From the NCBI GenBank assembly GCA_917880885.1, contig OU862923.1:19938770-20002769 (forward strand): a stretch of 64,000 bases of DNA. Reading direction: 5' to 3'. Made by a program: the position numbers and the translations under genes. Shown here piece after piece: positions 21,924 to 32,671 of the stretch; the stretch's first letter is position 1, and each line of letters opens with the position of its first letter. This stretch comes from Limnephilus marmoratus (taxonomy: Eukaryota; Arthropoda; Insecta; Trichoptera; Limnephilidae). The notes under the pieces are model-generated. The model searched no databases. It saw nothing but the letters and a program-made list of their open reading frames with translations, and was not told the origin of the DNA.

Positions 21924-23863
21924 TTGATTCTGTAATTTTAAAACAAATTCAAAATCAAAAGCGTAATTTACATACTTGTTATATAGATTATCAAAAAGCT
22001 TTTGATAGTGTCCCGCACTCGTGGCTAATCAAAATATTAAAAATATATAAAGTTAACCCAATTATAATTAGCTTTTTGAAAAATATTATGTCCTTTTGGA
22101 ATACAGATTTGCTAGTTAATTTAAAAGGTAAGAAAATAGTAGTACCGGGCATTTCAATTAAAAGAGGGATTTTTCAAGGAGACTCATTGAGCCCTCTTTG
22201 GTTTTGCTTAGCATTGAATCCCCTTTCTAAAATGTTAATTAAAAGCAAGTTTGGAATAAAAATTAAGGGTAATACAAGAGAGAGTAGTATAGTTTCACAT
22301 CTATTATATATGGATGATATAAAATTATTTTCAAATTCTGAATCAAATTTAGAGAAAATGATTAAGGTAGTTAAAATTTTTTCAGATGATATTAAAATGA
22401 CTTTTGGTTTAGATAAATGTAAAACTATCCATATAGAGAAAGGCAAAATTGTAGATGGAGACGAGGGTATATTTAGAAATTTCAAAATTCAAAGTATGAA
22501 AGGGGATGAGGTTTATAAATATTTAGGATACCCGCAATCGAATAGATTAGATCACACTAGTATTAAAAATGATATTAGGATTAAATTTCAAACTAGGATC
22601 AGAAAAATTTTAAAATGCAATCTATCTGCTAAAAATTTAGTAAAAGCAATAAATACTTGGGCAATACCTCTACTAACGTACTCATTTGGCATAATTAAAT
22701 GGTCCAATACAGATTTAGATAGTTTAGAACGATTAATTAGAACTACGTTAACAAAATTTAATTGCCATCATCCAAATTCAGCTATAGAACGAATTAATTT
22801 ACCTAGAAATTTAGGAGGTAGAGGTGTAGTCAAAATAACATCTTTGAAACACAATCAGGTAGAAATGCTTAGAAATTTTTTCCATAGGAAAGCTAATAGC
22901 TCAGAAATGCACAAAATAATTTGCAAGGCAGATAGAAATATTACACCTTTAAATTTATATGACGAGAATGCCAACATTCTTATAAATACTAACCAGGAAT
23001 TATTAGATTCCTGGTCAAATAAAATTATTCACGCAAAACACTTCAATTATCTCAACCAAACGTATGTTGACAAACTTTCGTCAAACAAATGGTTGAGTAT
23101 TGGAGAGTTGAGCGCAGAAATAGAAGGATTTATGCTTGCAATTCAAGATAGAGTCATTAATACTAAAAATTATAGAAAGCATATAATCAAAGATATAAAT
23201 CAAATTGATGATTTATGTAGAAAATGTTTGGCTTTTCCCGAAACTATAGAACATATTATATCGGGATGTTCTATATTAGCGCCTTCCGAGTATACATTTA
23301 GGCACAATCAGGTTTTAAAAATAATTCACCAAAGTTTGGTAATTAAACATAACTTGATTGATTGCCGTAATGTAGTACCTTATTATGAATATGAACCAAA
23401 TTCATTTATAGAAAATGAATTTTATAAAATATATTATGATAAAACTATACTAACAGACAGAACAATTAGTCATAATAGACCTGATATAGTTTTACATGAC
23501 AAAATTAAAAAAATAACTTATATCATTGATGTAGCTATTCCAAATTCCTGTAATATTCAAAAAACTGTTTCTGAAAAAATTAGAAAATACACAGATTTAG
23601 GAAATGAGATTAAAAGAATTTGGCATTCTCGGACTATAAAAATATTACCATTTGTTATTTCGGCCACTGGCATAATACCTAGGAATCTGATTCAAAATTT
23701 AAGCATATTAGATTTGTCAAAGAATTTGTATATAAAAATGCAAAAAGCAGTAATTTTAAATACATGTAGGATTACAAAAGATTTTTTAAATATTTATATT
23801 GAGGGATCAGTAGGATTTATAGGTTCAATTAGAAATGCCACAGAGCCGAACCCTCTGATATGA
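21923..23863 (+). CDS. R4/Dong-like RT plus restriction-like endonuclease (5'-partial)
   Basis: The frame is open for 646 codons from the TAA tract to the stop at 23861-23863, and is truncated at its 5' end. RT motifs in order: CYIDYQKAFDSVPHSWL (upstream of 22076), RGIFQGDSLSP, and the active site YMDD (residues 78-81 counted from 22076). C-terminal to the RT are a CCHC-type motif (C381, C384, H393, C398) and a RPD...D endonuclease core (D470, D485). That is the domain order of site-specific R2/R4-type retrotransposons, which carry no APE endonuclease. The RT copies the RNA at a nicked target; Dong of Bombyx is known to choose TAA repeats. No disabling change is visible in the retained part. 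Sister copy at 7441-9270. The N-terminal DNA-binding region is missing, so this copy should not move on its own. Confidence 0.92.
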   Translation: MDSVILKQIQNQKRNLHTCYIDYQKAFDSVPHSWLIKILKIYKVNPIIISFLKNIMSFWNTDLLVNLKGKKIVVPGISIKRGIFQGDSLSPLWFCLALNPLSKMLIKSKFGIKIKGNTRESSIVSHLLYMDDIKLFSNSESNLEKMIKVVKIFSDDIKMTFGLDKCKTIHIEKGKIVDGDEGIFRNFKIQSMKGDEVYKYLGYPQSNRLDHTSIKNDIRIKFQTRIRKILKCNLSAKNLVKAINTWAIPLLTYSFGIIKWSNTDLDSLERLIRTTLTKFNCHHPNSAIERINLPRNLGGRGVVKITSLKHNQVEMLRNFFHRKANSSEMHKIICKADRNITPLNLYDENANILINTNQELLDSWSNKIIHAKHFNYLNQTYVDKLSSNKWLSIGELSAEIEGFMLAIQDRVINTKNYRKHIIKDINQIDDLCRKCLAFPETIEHIISGCSILAPSEYTFRHNQVLKIIHQSLVIKHNLIDCRNVVPYYEYEPNSFIENEFYKIYYDKTILTDRTISHNRPDIVLHDKIKKITYIIDVAIPNSCNIQKTVSEKIRKYTDLGNEIKRIWHSRTIKILPFVISATGIIPRNLIQNLSILDLSKNLYIKMQKAVILNTCRITKDFLNIYIEGSVGFIGSIRNATEPNPLI

Positions 23864-24094
23864 AAATATCTGGAGTCGGTGAATTATATTCCCATTTGGT
23901 CTCTAGTAGGTTGACATGTTGTTCTTGTATTGTTTTGTATTTATAATACTTATATAGTGCAATTACATAACGTGGATTCACTAGATGATCATTTGGGGAA
24001 GTGTATGAAAGGGTTTAGTTTTTCCTTCTTTTTTTTTTTTTTTTTTTTTTTTTTGGGGGAAAATTTAACCCGGACATTTAAATCTGGTGCGTAA
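23864..24094 (+). mobile_element. 3' UTR of the Dong-like element
   Basis: It aligns with the 3' UTR of copy 1 except for a longer poly-T run (24030-24053). It ends with CTGGTGCGTAAA and runs straight into TAATAATT of the L2-like tail. Confidence 0.85.
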
Positions 24095-24492
24095 ATAATA
24101 ATTGGATAATTTATAAAGCGCCGTTTTTGTGAAAAATCACCTCAAGGGCGCTGTACAATTTATTAGGAATGCTTAGGTTCTAACTAATTTTACTATTTAT
24201 AAATGGATACAGAAACATACTTACCTGGCTGGTCACTTCCGATAAACGCACTTTAATTAGAAAGTTTATGGAGAAGATACGGCTTTGCACGCGGAGGACA
24301 TTACAGTTAACACACTGGACATTGCATGATTTTACATTATTTGCTTCCCTAGTATTACATTTATGAATAGATTAGTGGCAAAAGTACAGTTGGTATTTAT
24401 TTTAAAATACTGGAGAATTTAGGACTATTAGAGTGGCAAAAGTATTGTTGATATTTAGGGTTCTTTAGGGCTGGAGAATGTTCATGAAATGA

Positions 24493-24523
<31 letters not shown>

Positions 24524-24614
24524 CTTTTTTTTTTTTTCTTTTTTTTCTACGTTTTTACAGGTTAGTTATTTACGGTGACGAGGGCATTGAATGTGAAGGT
24601 GAAAGATTTTGAGT
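24095..24614 (-). mobile_element. 3' UTR of L2-like element
   Basis: Read on the minus strand it carries an internal A-rich tract (24498-24548). Near the end it has CAGCGCCCTTGAGGTGATTT...GGCGCTTTATAAAT followed by ATTATT, the typical 3' terminus of L2/CR1-group elements. The original ATT tail was split by the Dong-like insertion; the remainder is the TAA tract at 21903-21923. Confidence 0.8.
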
Positions 24615-27530
24615 TTATGGATACGACTGTCTGAAAAGGTGAGTTTTAAGTCTAGCTCTAAATTCCGCCGCGTCTGTGATCATTCTTAAGTCATATGGCA
24701 GTCCATTCCAGGCTTTAGGTCCTGACACTCCGAAAGCGCGCTCACCGAACTTAGTATCTGGTGTGCGCTTTGGTTCCTTTAACCTTCCGATAGCTGATGA
24801 CGCTGCTGACCTCAGGGTTGACTGACGATAATTGGAATTTTCTGGAATACACAATTCCGATAAGTAAGCCGGAGCCATTCCGTTAAGGGACTTAAATACC
24901 ATCCAGCAGAGCTTAAACTGGATCCTTTCAGGACATTTAAGCCAGTGTAGATTTTTGAGATGCTCTGAAATGTGGGAATATTTAGATACGCCGGTGATAA
25001 GTCTTGCCGCAGCGTTGAAAACGGATTGTAATTTGTTGACTTGATATTTTGGAAGACTTGCATATATTCCATTGCAATAATCTAAGCGTGAAACCACATA
25101 CGAATTGACTAGTAATTTAGTCGCCTCAGTTGGCAGGTTTCTCCTTACTGCTTTAATTTGCCTCAATTGAAAAAATCCCGTGCTTACGGTTCTGTTCACT
25201 TGAGTTTTAAGGGAAAAATCAGCGTCCAGATTGACACCCAGTAGTTTTATACAAGTCTTTGGAGTGATGTCACTTCCTGAAATGGTTATTGGGGAGTTAT
25301 CAATGTTATGCTGACGTCTGCTTGTGGCGGTCCAAAGAAACTCAGTCTTTGACGGATTAAGTTTTAATCTATTTGAGGTCATCCAGCGGGTAATTGCTTC
25401 TAGACACTCAATTATGCGAGTTTTTAGACTGTCTACTTCCTCTGGTAAGCAGTAAAAGTAAACTTGTTGGTCATCAGCGTAGCAGTGAGATAGAAGGCCA
25501 AATGATTCGATTATTTTAGCGACATCATTTATGAAGAGGATGAAAAGAAGTGGGCCCAGAACAGACCCCTGGGGTACTCCAGATGAAAGGGTTGCATATT
25601 TTGATTGGTTTTTCCCTACCTTTACGGCTTGTGTACGGTTACCCAAGTACGATGTCAGCCAGCTTTTAACGCCGCCATTTAAACCAAAGGATTCTTCTAA
25701 TCGTTTAATAAGAAAATCATGGTCGATTGTGTCAAAAGCGGCACTCATGTCCAAGACTGAAAGGAGTGCCAGTTTTCCCGACTCGATAGCAAGAGTTATG
25801 TCTGACAAAACACGTAGTAATCCAGTTTCCGTTGAGTGAAACCTTCTATATGCAGATTGGTATTTAGTTAGCAATTTATTTGAGTTTAAGTGATATATTA
25901 TCTGTGAAGCAGTGATTTTTTCTAAGATTTTGGAAATTAATGGAAGATTTGAAACGGGTCGGTAGTTTGAGAGATCTTCAGCGTCCAATTGCGGTTTTTT
26001 TATTAGTGGAGTTACAACAGCTGATTTAAGGGGTTTAGGGAAATCACCCATGCTGAGTGACTTATTGAAAAGATGAACTAGAAAGGGAGATATTTCCTTG
26101 CAACACTTCTTCAGTAACCACGTTGGAATGGGATCTAGTGAACACTGCTTGTTCGGTGAAGTAAGTATTAACTTCTTTACTTCCTCGATGGTTGTAGGTT
26201 TGAAGGCAGAAAAGTTTCCGCTATTGCTTTTAGTAAAATATGGTGGTGGGGCGGAGGCTGTTAGGTCACGTATTGACTTAATTTTGTCAAGAAAAAATTT
26301 GGAGAAGATTTCCGGAGCTATGTCGGTTGTATTTTGTGCACGTACATCGGCAACGACCGTCTTAATAGAGTTCCACAGACTTCGTGGATTTTGACGCTCT
26401 GAATCGATCCTACTTGTCCAATATTCAGATCTTTTCGAGCGAATTAATAATGCGTACTCCTTTTGAGCCCGTATCCAATCGTCCCGTGAAGTAACGCCCG
26501 AGTGTCTGTAGGACCTCTCCAATTTCCGCATTGATCTCTTCTGGCTCCGACATTCTTCGTCAAACCAGTCATCAGAATTTCGCAGTCGCCGAGTTTTTGT
26601 TGAAGTTGGAGCATATTTATTTAGAAGGGTTGAAAGAAAAGTGTTGTAATATTCTGTCAGTTTGGTTGGTGACTCTGTTTCCCAAACGCTTTGTGTACAA
26701 AGTGGTGAAGCCTTTAGTTCAGACAGGAACTCATCAAAGTTAAAGCTTCGCCATGCTCTTGACGTGATAGTTACGTATGGGATTTTCGGAGGGTTAAAAT
26801 CGATTTCAGCGCGAATTAGCCTATGATCTGATAGCCCTATATCCACGCTATCCGCTACCAAAGGTGGGCCGCTCGACTTTGAGACAAAAATATCCAAAAT
26901 TCCGCCAGCATCATGAGTTGGAGCATTAACCCATTGATGGCATCCAAAGCAGTCTAATAAATCACAAAATTTTACGGTGTTGGGTGAATCCGGACGCTCT
27001 AGGTGTATGTTAATATCGCCCGTTATAAAAATGGTATCGGAAAGTCCTGCAACTCGCTCGAGAAAATACGAAAGTTCATTGAAAAAGTCCGAGGTAATTT
27101 GTTTTGAGCCAGGTCGGTACAGGGTGCATAAAATGAATGATGCTCCCGCTGAAAAAACTTGGCATCCCAGGTACTCAAAAGTTACGTACGTACCTAGTGA
27201 CAACTTTGTCAAACGTAAGCCCTGGCGAGCTAAGATCGCTATTCCTCCGTGATTTACGCTAGAGATGCTATCATCCCCAGAAATCGTGGCTTTAGGTCGG
27301 GCTTCTTCTAGTACCGCGTACCCTAAAGCTCGAAGTCTCTTTATTGAAAAAGAGTCGCTGTTTTCATGCCAAGTCTCCGTTATGGCCAGAATATGCAGAT
27401 TCTGTTCATTTAACACTTCCGCTACCTCCTCTACTTTATTGTTGAGAGATCTGACATTCCAACATCCAATACCTAGTTGACGGCTCTTAAAGTTGGCATG
27501 GCAAGTTATTATTATTAAATCTAGTTTTGA
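24615..27530 (-). CDS. L2/CR1-group ORF2: APE endonuclease and reverse transcriptase
   Basis: A single open frame of 933 codons runs from 27416 to 24615 and stays open upstream to 27530. The upstream part includes the block GCWNVRSLNNKV, which belongs to the endonuclease N-terminus, so the true start lies upstream or was lost. Counting from 27416, APE motifs are ITETW (12-16), GDINIH (133-138) and SDH (196-198). RT motifs are NYRPVSNLP (484-492), LDMSAAFD (555-562), GVPQGS (613-618) and catalytic YADD (646-649), followed by the usual C-terminal domain. The protein nicks DNA and reverse-transcribes its RNA at the nick. No internal stop or frameshift is present, making this the best preserved retrotransposon gene in the window. 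No ORF1 was found. L2 versus related clades is not resolved by eye. Confidence 0.9.
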   Translation of the reverse strand, partial: SKLDLIIITCHANFKSRQLGIGCWNVRSLNNKVEEVAEVLNEQNLHILAITETWHENSDSFSIKRLRALGYAVLEEARPKATISGDDSISSVNHGGIAILARQGLRLTKLSLGTYVTFEYLGCQVFSAGASFILCTLYRPGSKQITSDFFNELSYFLERVAGLSDTIFITGDINIHLERPDSPNTVKFCDLLDCFGCHQWVNAPTHDAGGILDIFVSKSSGPPLVADSVDIGLSDHRLIRAEIDFNPPKIPYVTITSRAWRSFNFDEFLSELKASPLCTQSVWETESPTKLTEYYNTFLSTLLNKYAPTSTKTRRLRNSDDWFDEECRSQKRSMRKLERSYRHSGVTSRDDWIRAQKEYALLIRSKRSEYWTSRIDSERQNPRSLWNSIKTVVADVRAQNTTDIAPEIFSKFFLDKIKSIRDLTASAPPPYFTKSNSGNFSAFKPTTIEEVKKLILTSPNKQCSLDPIPTWLLKKCCKEISPFLVHLFNKSLSMGDFPKPLKSAVVTPLIKKPQLDAEDLSNYRPVSNLPLISKILEKITASQIIYHLNSNKLLTKYQSAYRRFHSTETGLLRVLSDITLAIESGKLALLSVLDMSAAFDTIDHDFLIKRLEESFGLNGGVKSWLTSYLGNRTQAVKVGKNQSKYATLSSGVPQGSVLGPLLFILFINDVAKIIESFGLLSHCYADDQQVYFYCLPEEVDSLKTRIIECLEAITRWMTSNRLKLNPSKTEFLWTATSRRQHNIDNSPITISGSDITPKTCIKLLGVNLDADFSLKTQVNRTVSTGFFQLRQIKAVRRNLPTEATKLLVNSYVVSRLDYCNGIYASLPKYQVNKLQSVFNAAARLITGVSKYSHISEHLKNLHWLKCPERIQFKLCWMVFKSLNGMAPAYLSELCIPENSNYRQSTLRSAASSAIGRLKEPKRTPDTKFGERAFGVSGPKAWNGLPYDLRMITDAAEFRARLKTHLFRQSYP

Positions 27531-28083
27531 TTACGGCATGGTTCTGACTCTACAGGTTTTTACTGCTAGGCCCTGCGGGCGGCTTTTGGTTCGGCTTCGC
27601 CCAGTTAGTGTTGGTGACCATTATATAGATCCAATACGAACTGATTCCAAAAATAGTTCGTTCCTCGGATCCACTGTCATCCAGTGTAGCTAATCACCGG
27701 GACAAAGTAACCGAGACAGAGCAATGACGTCATATGTAATATATAGCCGCTTGATACAATCTGTATTACCGTCAACTTTCAACCTGCTGAAGGAAGTAGT
27801 GACATCTTGTGACGAATTCTTGATTTCGAAACCGAATTATAGCAGTAGCTTTGTGTGAAATTCCACGTACACAGATGTTATTCAACCAAATTCAACCACG
27901 CAGACGTTACCGTATTAATACTGTTCGATTATACTATGTTGTGTGGCTGAGGGCAGTAAGGAAGGGAAGAAGATAAGTGAAAGATTGTGAAGTATTTAGT
28001 TATTCAGGTCTGGCCACTAAATACGGCTGAATTCAGTTCAAGCAACGTTATGATTTTGAATTTGTCTTGAATTTTTCTTCCGC
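27531..28083. other. Possible 5' region of the L2-like element, otherwise empty
   Basis: No coding region on either strand. The 5' end of the L2-like element lies somewhere here but I see no boundary. Confidence 0.35.
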
Positions 28084-29204
28084 AGCAGTTTTCAACCTTT
28101 TTGAGCCTGCGTACCCCTTGACTCGTACTACAAATTTGTTGTTCCCCTTATCCTCTATCTATCTAGTGTACACGTGTAATGAAAGATATGTTCATTTGTA
28201 ATTTTTTTACACGAATTTAACAATCAAGTCTCCCAAAAACAATTAATGCAATTTTATACAGAGTAGGTATATCACGACTTAGGGCATTTTTAACCAGTGA
28301 TTTATTCTACGTACGAAATTGTACAAAATTTGTTCCACGTCCGTTTATTTCGACGAAAAAAAATCGTGCTCTCTATGCACAACTTCACACTTGCAAATTG
28401 AGAGGAAGATTTTTTTTAATATCAAAACATTTTGGAGTAAACGAGTTTCTCATGTATCAGTAGTTTATTTATTTTTATTTATTTATTTATTTAAGGAACA
28501 TAAACAGTCTTAATAACATAATATACATAAGAGGATAACAAAAAACAGACCAATTATTAATGTTCACAGATAGGTATTTAGAAACATAAAAGTAACAGAA
28601 TGTAAACTAGAATATTTAAGAAAAGAAAAAAAAAACAAGATAAAACAGCAATTAAAAAAAAAAATATATAATCTAGGTGTAGATTCAATAAGTGATAAAC
28701 CTAAATATAAAAACACAACAATAAAATAAATGCGATTATAACTGTAAAGAAAATAGGGTGCAAAACAGGTATTTGGATTGGGACGGGTAAGGGGAGGACA
28801 GGGATAAGGGAAAGTTGCCACGCAGGTAATTTTAAAATATTAGGTACAATTAAATTAATCATAATGAATATGTGTTATGTATTATTCGCACGTAGAATGT
28901 TATACAATGAAATTCTGTAACGAAAGTAACTAGCAGTGAATATGTCAGAATAGTTAAAATAAAAGCCTGATTTCCCATTACACCTGTATAATCGATCGTA
29001 TAATGTTACAAATGTGACTCCTGAGCTTGCTTTGCAGAGCAAAGTTTTACAAAGATGGGCTCAATTTCACATAGGTAGAGCTGAGTTTTAAAACCTACAT
29101 TCGTGCCACGATATTGCGTACCAGCATTTTTGCTTCGCGTACCTAGTACCTATCCCAATGGGCAAACGTACCACATATTGAAAACCACTGCACTAGGGCG
29201 ATAC
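28084..29204. mobile_element. Candidate hAT-type non-autonomous element
   Basis: The left end CAGCAGTTTTCAACC and right end TTGAAAACCACTG are inverted repeats of the CAGNGGTTNTCAA type seen in hAT elements. Both are followed inwards by GCGTACC/GGTACG-like strings. No clear 8-bp target duplication. A (TTTA)n retroelement tail (28468-28493) lies inside. No transposase. Confidence 0.5.
28468..28493 (-). repeat. (TTTA)n tail of minus-strand retroelement
   Basis: Minus-strand reading ends CTGTTTATGTTCCTTAAATA and resembles the tail at 53665-53688 (CTGTTTGTGTCTCAAATAAA). The region to about 28990 may be its 3' UTR, but no coding relic is seen. Confidence 0.55.
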
Positions 29205-29618
29205 TGAGGGTACGATAATACGATATATATACCACTAATATCGAGATACGATACCACTTATTAATGTAGCCGATTCTTTTAATTAGTACCTGCCTATGCA
29301 TTTATTTTTTTCAGTTGTATTATTTTACGCCTGTTTCTACATTATTTTGCGTCGAATAAAATTGTGAATCGGTTCCAAGAAGTTGTCTTATCTGTCAGCA
29401 CCTATGTATTTTTAATTTGGTAATTCATCTGAGTTTGTGTTTAAAAAAAACAAAAATTTTTACACTACAAAACAATTACTTTTTTGCTAGTTTCCAATCA
29501 AACAAACAAGCAGATTAAAGGCCACAATCTTGTTGTTTTACAGGGGAAAATTACTAAAATCGTAAAAAATAACCTTTGCCCCGCGATGCCAACATGCTGC
29601 AAATGCCTGCTAATGCCT
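29205..29618. other. Intergenic, no gene seen
   Basis: No supported feature. Confidence 0.4.
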
Positions 29619-29800
29619 AAAGGGCGGATCCAGGGGGGGGTCATGGGGGTCATGACCCCCCCCCCTGGGCTGGGTTCAGGACCTAGGTGGACCTATTTTT
29701 TACTTGTATCATCTATTATTATCAAAATTAAATTACAACTTCTTGTGACTTGACCACGCCCATGTGACCCCCCCTGGCGCCAAAGCTGGATCCGCCCTTG
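29619..29800. mobile_element. Small MITE with GGGCGGATCCAG terminal repeats
   Basis: AAGGGCGGATCCAG at the left is matched by CTGGATCCGCCCTT at the right. The interior holds runs of G and C that can pair with each other (29629-29660). The length is about 180 bp. The type is often found with hAT elements, but no target duplication is clear. Confidence 0.7.
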
Positions 29801-31220
29801 GATAAGATCATTGCCAAAAACGGCAAGAGCTTCGACTCTAAATACGTAATGTATGTTTTTGCTTAAATTCTCGTTGACACACTGAAGTTTTTATTAACAA
29901 CGCCTTTACGATCTTATTCCAATATTTTATTTGGATTGTCACTTCTCTGAGTTTGCCTTAAATATTTTCAACGTGTTAAAATATTAACACCGACGAAGCA
30001 AGTTGTTTTCTTCCAAAAAGCTAGCTGGCAGTTCGAAGGCAAATTTTGAATTTCTCCTAGAAAGCACGTCCATCTACTGAGCATTTCCCCGATGTAGATC
30101 TTGGAAGAGGCGATGGAATATTTACGCTGGAATGTCTAATGGCCTCTCGGTTTTCTTGCGATTCCGCAATGTTGTTTTATTCGTCGTTTTGCGAAATATT
30201 TCACAGCTTTCTGACGAATAAACTCTCCCAGACAGGGCATAAAGTATCTTGGATCTTCTCTAGCTTGATCTGATTTAAATCTGTTTTTTATTGCCCACCC
30301 AATAGTGGTAAAAATAAGTTTACCTAATATAATATCCTCATAAGAAAATTATTGAAATGCAATTTAGTAATATTGTTGGATGCATGACACAGTCCATTAT
30401 GTATAATTCATAAAATAATTTGTGACTCTTGATGTATCATTAATTTTTACTTTCAGTTGGTTTCCTGTTTCACTTGAATATAAATTTGGTTTTATAAACT
30501 ATCACCAGTTTTTGCAAACATTTAATTGAAGTTATCTCTTTCCAATCCTGTCAATATATCGCTCTTTGCTCAAGTTAGCTGTTTAAACGTCAACTGTTAT
30601 GACAGGTCTCAAAGATTTACCTAGAATTTAATTAGACGTATGTTTAATTCAAACACGTGACTAATTTGATAAGTTTTTTTAATTTTATAAATAGGCACGT
30701 ATGAAAAAGAATAGAAAAGTGAAACAAATTCATCGCACCTTTAGTCAAGTAGCCGAATTCTATCAATCATCGATTCTAATCAAAACCTTCACGCAGGATG
30801 AACCGATGACAAAAAAGGATAATCGTCTTTGGTTCCACGGTTCCACGGTTCGCGGTTTAACTCAGTATTTCTTAATCGTATTGAAAGAATCGCCCCCTTT
30901 ACCACAGAAAAATTATCCGGTGCCCCCCCCAACCCTACCTCTCGTACTGATACTACTGATCTTGCTCCGTATCAACGAATGAACACAAACGTAAGAAGTA
31001 TCGAGCCTCGGACGGTACAAAACTTTCACACATAGGTGATATTTTGAACCTTTTTAAATGGGCCTTTATTGTATATGAATTACAATGACATTGAGCATTA
31101 TGCCTCGGTTTATTTTTTTTGTGCGTGAAAGTGTAGTTTATTTAACAGAACTTAAAAAATCGTATCGCCTAAGGAAGGTGTAAAAACGCATAGCCCGTGA
31201 ATGAGCTTATTAAAAGGAAA
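29801..31220. other. Intergenic, no gene seen
   Basis: About 1.4 kb without a supported gene. A short GGTTCCAC duplication lies at 30832-30848. Confidence 0.4.
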
Positions 31221-31474
31221 ACTTATTTAGCACCGTTGTGATTTGAAACTCGGTGAAACGAAAAATAGCGACATTAAAAGAGACAAACACATGCTTCTAT
31301 AAGATTTGGCCTGCGAGAGAATGAGATAGTATAATCGGTCTCCTCTTTGTGCGGTGCTACGTAACCTTCCCACTCTTATCTATATTAGTTTTCTGAAGGT
31401 TTCTTTACTTCTACCGCGTGTAAATTGCACTCGTTGGTTTTTTCTATAATGACACAATGCTCACTCGCAGCAAC
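31221..31474. repeat. Dispersed repeat, copy 1
   Basis: Matches 57353-57730 in TTTAGCACCGTTGTGATTTG, GTATAATCGGTCTCCTCTTT and CTGAAGGTTTC...CTTCTACCGCGTGT. It is non-coding and of unknown class. The hAT-like element at 31483 inserted just beyond its recognisable end. Confidence 0.7.
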
Positions 31475-31482
31475 TACTGCGG

Positions 31483-32569
31483 TAGTGTTGAGTACCTCAT
31501 ACAAGAGGCACCTCAAATGTCCCATACAAACACGTAAAATGTCCCCCCACCTCACAATATGTATTTGTACCAACTCTTTTTCTTTGTATTACTACAAATA
31601 TGAAGGGGGGGACAAATATGAAGGAGGGACAAACATGAGGTGTGAGGTGGTTTGTTTTGTTGGACTACATTCATGTCAGGTGAGGTGTGAGGTGGTTGGT
31701 GTATTGGACTACATGTCATGTCACGTTGTCACGTATGGGACAAATATGAGGTGAGGTGTGAGGTGGTTGATGTATTAAACTACATGTCATGTCACGCATA
31801 TTTTGGGACAAATGTATGAGGTGGTGAGGCGTGAAGTGTTTGTATATTCTATGACATTTTTGTATTAGAACCGTGAGGTGGTGATGGGGTAAGCCAATTC
31901 AGATATCGTGAATACCGCAGAAGCGTCCCAACTGCACCGAATTTTTTTTTTTTCTAAATTATTGTTAAGTAAATAACCGCACTTAACAATGCTCCAAAAA
32001 TAATTTTTTTTTTAAATATTTTTTTGTTGTAAATTATTGTTATGTGAATACACCTAACAATAATTTATGAGCACAAGAGTCCCAACTGTGCCAATTTTTT
32101 TTTTTTTTTAATTTACATATTTTTATTTTAAATTATTGTTACATGTTATGTAAATAACGCACAAGAGTCCCAACAGCGCCCAAGGGAGGGAGGATGAAGT
32201 GGAGGGGGTTGCTGAGGAGGGGGAGGGTTAAGAGGGGGGGTGCAGGGGGGGAATCAGAGGGGGGGTGCAGGGAGGGGATCAGAGGTGGTGAAGGTGGGGA
32301 GGGGGTAGGCCTTTTTATATCCATTTTTCGTATTACAAAAATAACAGATACGGGGGAGGCGGGTATGGGTACCGCCACCCCGGTATTTATTAGAAAACCA
32401 ACACCTCTGAACCAAGAAAATCAAGCTGAAGGAAAAAGACCCCCCCCCCCGTAAGCGAAAATATTTTGTAACACCTCACCTCAAATGAGGTGGGACACCT
32501 CAACACCTCATTTCAATATTTGAGTACCTCATACAAACTCATCCTGATATCGTGTCATACCCAACACTA
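31483..32569 (+). mobile_element. Complete hAT-type non-autonomous element, 8-bp TSD
   Basis: The left terminus TAGTGTTGAGTACC and right terminus ...CCAACACTA are inverted repeats starting TAGTGTTG. They fit the YARNG rule of hAT termini. TACTGCGG is duplicated exactly on both sides (31475-31482, 32570-32577). The first 430 bp carry many GAGGTG/CACCTC motifs, which recur near the right end (32465-32515) and could be subterminal transposase sites. The middle has about three ~96-bp repeats (31900-32170) and a homopurine stretch (32180-32310). No transposase is encoded. Confidence 0.9.
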
Positions 32570-32671
32570 TACTGCGGCGCCCCCGTAAATGCTAAAAATT
32601 TAAAAACGTCCCTCCAGTCCTCCAAAACGCCCACAAAGGGGCGCTGGCCGTAAACACTATAAACTCTAAAC

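Noticed and set aside
22174..22485. Minus-strand frame opposite the Dong-like RT
   Set aside because: Antisense shadow of the coding strand; the same shadow appears at 9032-9319.
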